Source of the DNA: Anaerocolumna sp.
Lineage (GTDB): Bacteria; Bacillota; Clostridia; Lachnospirales; Lachnospiraceae
Direction: 5' to 3'
Assembly (NCBI GenBank): GCA_029256035.1
Contig: JAQSYR010000135.1
Span: 1-8,416 of the forward strand
DNA: 8,416 bases
Shown here: positions 6,241-8,416 of the stretch, piece by piece
Layout: each line of letters begins with the position of its first letter
How positions within the stretch are numbered: position 1 is the stretch's first letter
Notes under the pieces: generated by a model
What the model was told of the DNA's origin: nothing
Seen by the model: the letters and a program-made list of their open reading frames with translations, nothing else
Database searches by the model: none
Made by a program: the position numbers and the translations under genes

Positions 6241-6939
6241 TTATTCATCCAATGAATTTTTTCTATATGCAAATAGAAAAAGTGCCGTTACTATGGCTAG
6301 GTTAATTATAATAATTAATAAACTTTTAAAAGATAGAGTACTCTCATCTGTAATGATTTTACTGATTTGCTGACTATAGATAAAGTTTGAGAAGCTCTCT
6401 ATTTTCGTATTAAAAGCAGCAACCATAGGAAGAAACGCAAAAAGAATACCAACAGGGACAGCGATAGCATTCGCTCCCATTATATTCTTAGAATTTGCAC
6501 CAATTGCCATTCCTAAGAGAATAGAGATGAAACTTCCTATAAAAATACTTACCAGAAAAATAAGGATGAAACTTCCTTTGAAGTCACCAATAAAAATAAA
6601 GACTGACCCTGTAAGTATTGTACAAAATAACACAAAACTTCCAATACTAATCAAATATTCCATGGGATTAACACCTGTCATAATCAGATTTCTTAAGGTA
6701 TTTTTTTCTTTTTCCTCTGATATAATGGCTGCAGTAATTACTATTGGTGTAAATATCATATGCATTGTACTAAAGATCCCTACAAAAAAACCTGTTCCTT
6801 CAGTTTGGTTTGACATGGCTGTTGTTAATACAGAAGCAATAATAGGATAAACGAAAAACAACACTAAAATCTGAGTATTTTTTAAGGTATCTTTTATTTG
6901 TTTATAAAATATAGCGTGAATCCTTTGTATATGCAGCAT
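6241..6939 (-). CDS. ABC-2 type transporter permease
   Basis: A 232-residue inner-membrane protein, the membrane subunit paired with the ATPase encoded just upstream. Hydrophobic segments lie near residues 23-41, 50-73, 98-117, 123-146, 156-175 and 205-225, the six-helix layout of ABC-2 permeases. The loop after helix 2, ISEEKEKNTLRNLIMTGV (73-90), is the conserved cytoplasmic coupling region of the family (E-K-E-x-x-T-L-R/E-x-L). ATG 6939 has AAGGGGG eight bases upstream. The ancestral stop of the ATPase gene (TAA 6941-6939) overlaps this ATG as TAATG, so the two were translationally coupled. The LytTR/DUF3021/ABC context suggests export of a peptide, antibiotic or similar molecule, or envelope-stress defence; that is inference. 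No lesion is visible in this gene. Confidence 0.9.
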   Translation of the reverse strand: MLHIQRIHAIFYKQIKDTLKNTQILVLFFVYPIIASVLTTAMSNQTEGTGFFVGIFSTMHMIFTPIVITAAIISEEKEKNTLRNLIMTGVNPMEYLISIGSFVLFCTILTGSVFIFIGDFKGSFILIFLVSIFIGSFISILLGMAIGANSKNIMGANAIAVPVGILFAFLPMVAAFNTKIESFSNFIYSQQISKIITDESTLSFKSLLIIIINLAIVTALFLFAYRKNSLDE

Positions 6940-7052
6940 TATGATAACCCCCTTCCAGTAAGTGACATAAATACAGATTCTAAGTTAGGTTCTGAGGAAT
7001 GTATAGCTTCCACATTGCCGCGTTGAAATATTTCTGCGATTTTCTCAGCATT
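6939..7052 (-). pseudogene. Out-of-frame true C-terminus of the ABC ATPase
   Basis: In the -1 frame relative to the ATPase gene, 7052 to 6939 reads NAEKIAEIFQRGNVEAIH, then SSEPNLESVFMSLTGRGLS and TAA. The SEPNLESVF-x-x-LTGR ending is the standard C-terminus of this ABC subfamily. The frame ends at a TAATG overlap with the permease start, just as an intact gene would. The frame change lies close to 7050-7055, after VEYG, where a stretch of the family's normal C-terminal region also seems to be missing. The conservation of the remnant suggests that the lesion is recent. Confidence 0.78.
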
Positions 7053-7738
7053 ACTCCATATTCTACAATTATTCCTTCGTTTAACAAAGCAACATTATTA
7101 CAAAGCTTCGTTGCTTCGTCCATATTATGAGTCGTAAGAAATATGGTAGTACCCTTCTCTCTTAGTTCATACAAAAGCTGATGAATTTGGGCAGCTGTTC
7201 CAGGATCAAGACCACTGGTTGGTTCATCTAGAAAAAGTAACTTTGGTTTATGCATCAGCGATCTTGCTAGAATTAAACGCTGTTTCATTCCTTTAGATAA
7301 TTTTCCAGCAGGTGTTCCTGCGGCTTCTGTTAATCCTACCCTGCTTAAAACTTCAAGGATTTCCTTATGACTGTTACCATGGATTTTAGCGAATATTATT
7401 AGATTATCCCAGCAACTTAAACGTTCATATAAACCACAATTATCGAGTACTACCCCTATTTTGGAATTTACATTCTGGATAGCTTTTTCGTTTTTACTAT
7501 TATTTTTACTTTCGTTTTTATTATTATTTTTACTTTTATATTCAGCTCCAAATATACATGTGGTTCCCCTATCTGCATGTAACTGTCCAATTAATATTTT
7601 AATCAAAGTTGTTTTACCGGCACCAGATGGACCAAGTAATCCAAATATTTCGCCTTCTTCTACACGAAAACTAATATCTTTTAACACTTCATGATTTAGA
7701 AATGATTTTTCTACATGATTAACCTCAATAATCGCCAT
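6980..7738 (-). CDS. ABC transporter ATP-binding protein with frameshifted C-terminus
   Basis: This is the ATPase of the LytTR-linked exporter. Numbering from a possible GTG at 7747, Walker A is GPSGAGKTT (39-47), the signature LSKGM (150-154), Walker B LLFLDE (170-175), D-loop GLDP (179-182) and H-loop His207; all are intact. The Q-loop position reads VLDN rather than Gln. I choose ATG 7738 (MAIIEVNHVEKSF) because AAGGAG (7754-7749) is ten bases upstream of it but only one base from the GTG. An Asn/Lys/Ser-rich insert at 72-87 comes from a 24-bp tandem duplication. After VEYG (231) the frame is lost and the last 24 residues are not homologous; the proper C-terminus continues in the -1 frame. 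The NBD could still fold, but the C-terminal region that helps pairing with the permease is lost. It starts five bases after the DUF3021-like gene. Confidence 0.87.
   Translation of the reverse strand: MAIIEVNHVEKSFLNHEVLKDISFRVEEGEIFGLLGPSGAGKTTLIKILIGQLHADRGTTCIFGAEYKSKNNNKNESKNNSKNEKAIQNVNSKIGVVLDNCGLYERLSCWDNLIIFAKIHGNSHKEILEVLSRVGLTEAAGTPAGKLSKGMKQRLILARSLMHKPKLLFLDEPTSGLDPGTAAQIHQLLYELREKGTTIFLTTHNMDEATKLCNNVALLNEGIIVEYGVMLRKSQKYFNAAMWKLYIPQNLT
7487..7534 (-). repeat. 24-bp tandem duplication inside the ABC ATPase gene
   Basis: Two adjacent 24-base units (7511-7534 and 7487-7510) differ at a single base and encode SKNNNKNE and SKNNSKNE. They insert a low-complexity polar stretch between the first beta-sheet region and the Q-loop segment of the ATPase. 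Near identity at the DNA level indicates recent slippage. Confidence 0.88.
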
Positions 7739-7743
7739 TGATT

Positions 7744-8223
7744 TCACACTCCTTCCTGTTTATTTTTGTATTCCTGCAAAAGTCTATCATATTTTTTGCC
7801 TTCCAGTTTTGTCTTAAGAATCATTAATATGGTACTAACGGTAAAGAATCCAACAAAAGATAAAAAGAATCCAATCCAAGCAGGTAAATTATTTATTGGA
7901 AACCATTTAAATATCAAAACAAAGCATATGATAACTACTACTACCGCACATAGCATCCATATGGTTCTCCAGAGTACCAACTTATTCTTTAATACCATAT
8001 CAGAGAAGAAAAATACTTTTAAAGCAGCAATAATAAAGGAAGAAGCTAATAGTTGAAAGACAGTTTTATTCGCAATCCCTTCACCGCCTAACTGAAATAA
8101 GCTGGAATACTGTTTGGCATCTTCTCCGCAGATAAAACCTACAATTGAAATAAATAATATAGTGACAGAAAAAATTGTTAATACTTCCGTTAGAAAGTTG
8201 AATTTAGATAAGTGATCTTTCAT
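7744..8223 (-). CDS. DUF3021-like four-helix membrane protein
   Basis: A 159-residue membrane protein with four predicted helices near residues 12-32, 55-74, 84-106 and 113-136, and a charged tail (KTKLEGKKYDRLLQEYKNK) expected in the cytoplasm. Size, topology, the FKWFP motif after helix 3 and the position directly after a LytTR gene fit the DUF3021 family, whose members are commonly encoded beside LytTR regulators in Firmicutes and are thought to modulate them at the membrane. Its ATG at 8223 follows the LytTR stop codon with no gap (TAAATG), and GGGGG lies eight bases upstream. It ends five bases before the preferred ATPase start. There is no catalytic motif. The modulating role is inferred from context; family assignment by eye is likely, not certain. 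Confidence 0.8.
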   Translation of the reverse strand: MKDHLSKFNFLTEVLTIFSVTILFISIVGFICGEDAKQYSSLFQLGGEGIANKTVFQLLASSFIIAALKVFFFSDMVLKNKLVLWRTIWMLCAVVVVIICFVLIFKWFPINNLPAWIGFFLSFVGFFTVSTILMILKTKLEGKKYDRLLQEYKNKQEGV

Positions 8224-8416
8224 TTAGCTAACCCCCAATTTCTTTTTTATTGATGATGCGTATTGTCTTGAAACAATTAATTTTTCTCCATTATTCATTG
8301 TTACTATAAATCTTGTTATATCAGGTTTTAAAGAATGAATCTGATTAAAGTTAATAATACAGGATTTGCTTGCCCGAAAGAAATCACTAGCTGCAAGCTG
8401 TTCTTCCAATTCATAT
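8224..8416 (-). CDS. LytTR DNA-binding response regulator, C-terminal part (partial)
   Basis: The frame is open to the window edge; the last 63 residues are visible, beginning YELEEQLAASDFFRASKSCIIN. This is the second half of a LytTR domain: FFRASKSCIINFNQI is the core strand with the conserved R-x-S-K/H, and MNNGEKLIVSRQYASSIKKKLG is the final hairpin and helix that contacts DNA (I-V-S-R-x-Y). In LytTR-DUF3021 pairs the regulator is often a short stand-alone protein of about 145 residues rather than one with a receiver domain, but the upstream part is outside the window. It is the first visible gene of the operon and probably controls it. The in-frame TTG at 8409 is not a credible start, because the homologous domain continues upstream of it. 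Confidence 0.9.
   Translation of the reverse strand, partial: YELEEQLAASDFFRASKSCIINFNQIHSLKPDITRFIVTMNNGEKLIVSRQYASSIKKKLGVS

Noticed and set aside
7036..7056. Programmed -1 frameshift to restore the ATPase C-terminus
   Set aside because: The local sequence (CTG AGA AAA TCG) has no standard slippery heptamer and no clear downstream structure, and the reading would still lack part of the family's C-terminal region.
7739..7747. GTG at 7747 as start of the LytTR-linked ATPase
   Set aside because: The AAGGAG site ends only one base before it; ATG 7738 has a workable spacing and starts just before the conserved IIEVNHVEKSF.

Overview
The window is AT-rich Firmicute DNA. Strong AGGAGG-type ribosome sites, tight operons, a clostridial-type formate-tetrahydrofolate ligase, a YtrA-type GntR regulator and LytTR/DUF3021-linked ABC transporters all point to Clostridia, probably Lachnospiraceae or a close relative. 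The exact taxon cannot be fixed by eye. All genes are on the minus strand except one phosphatase.

Reading the minus strand from right to left, the first block (8416 to 6241) is a small-membrane-protein/ABC cassette: the end of a LytTR DNA-binding regulator, a four-helix DUF3021-like protein, an ABC ATPase and an ABC-2 permease, all abutting or overlapping. Next comes the only plus-strand gene, a HAD phosphatase (5443-6093), with a near-consensus promoter. It converges on the permease, and a GC-rich multi-stem element separates the two. Divergent from the phosphatase is fhs (5140-3470), a complete one-carbon enzyme. Below fhs lies a second ABC block (3392 to 1): a superoxide dismutase fused in frame to an ABC ATPase, a six-helix permease-like protein, a GntR regulator, a second related ABC ATPase, and the start of another permease that runs off the window.

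The most unusual feature is damage and rearrangement in all three ABC ATPase genes. One is fused to a nearly complete Fe/Mn superoxide dismutase, with a 7-bp direct repeat at the junction. It also stops early, with its missing C-terminal end still readable out of frame just downstream. The second lacks about 20 residues after the H-loop, in frame. The third ends in a frameshift, and its true C-terminus is readable in the other frame right up to a TAATG overlap with the permease start. It also carries a recent-looking 24-bp tandem duplication. In each case the nucleotide-binding motifs are intact and the lesion lies downstream of them. This could be real decay or remodelling of export cassettes, or an assembly problem; reads would decide.

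The fusion gene is preceded by an 18-bp perfect palindrome that looks like an operator, so the chimeric ABC subunit may now be under control that formerly belonged to the dismutase. I see no tRNA, rRNA, CRISPR array, transposase or recognisable riboswitch.
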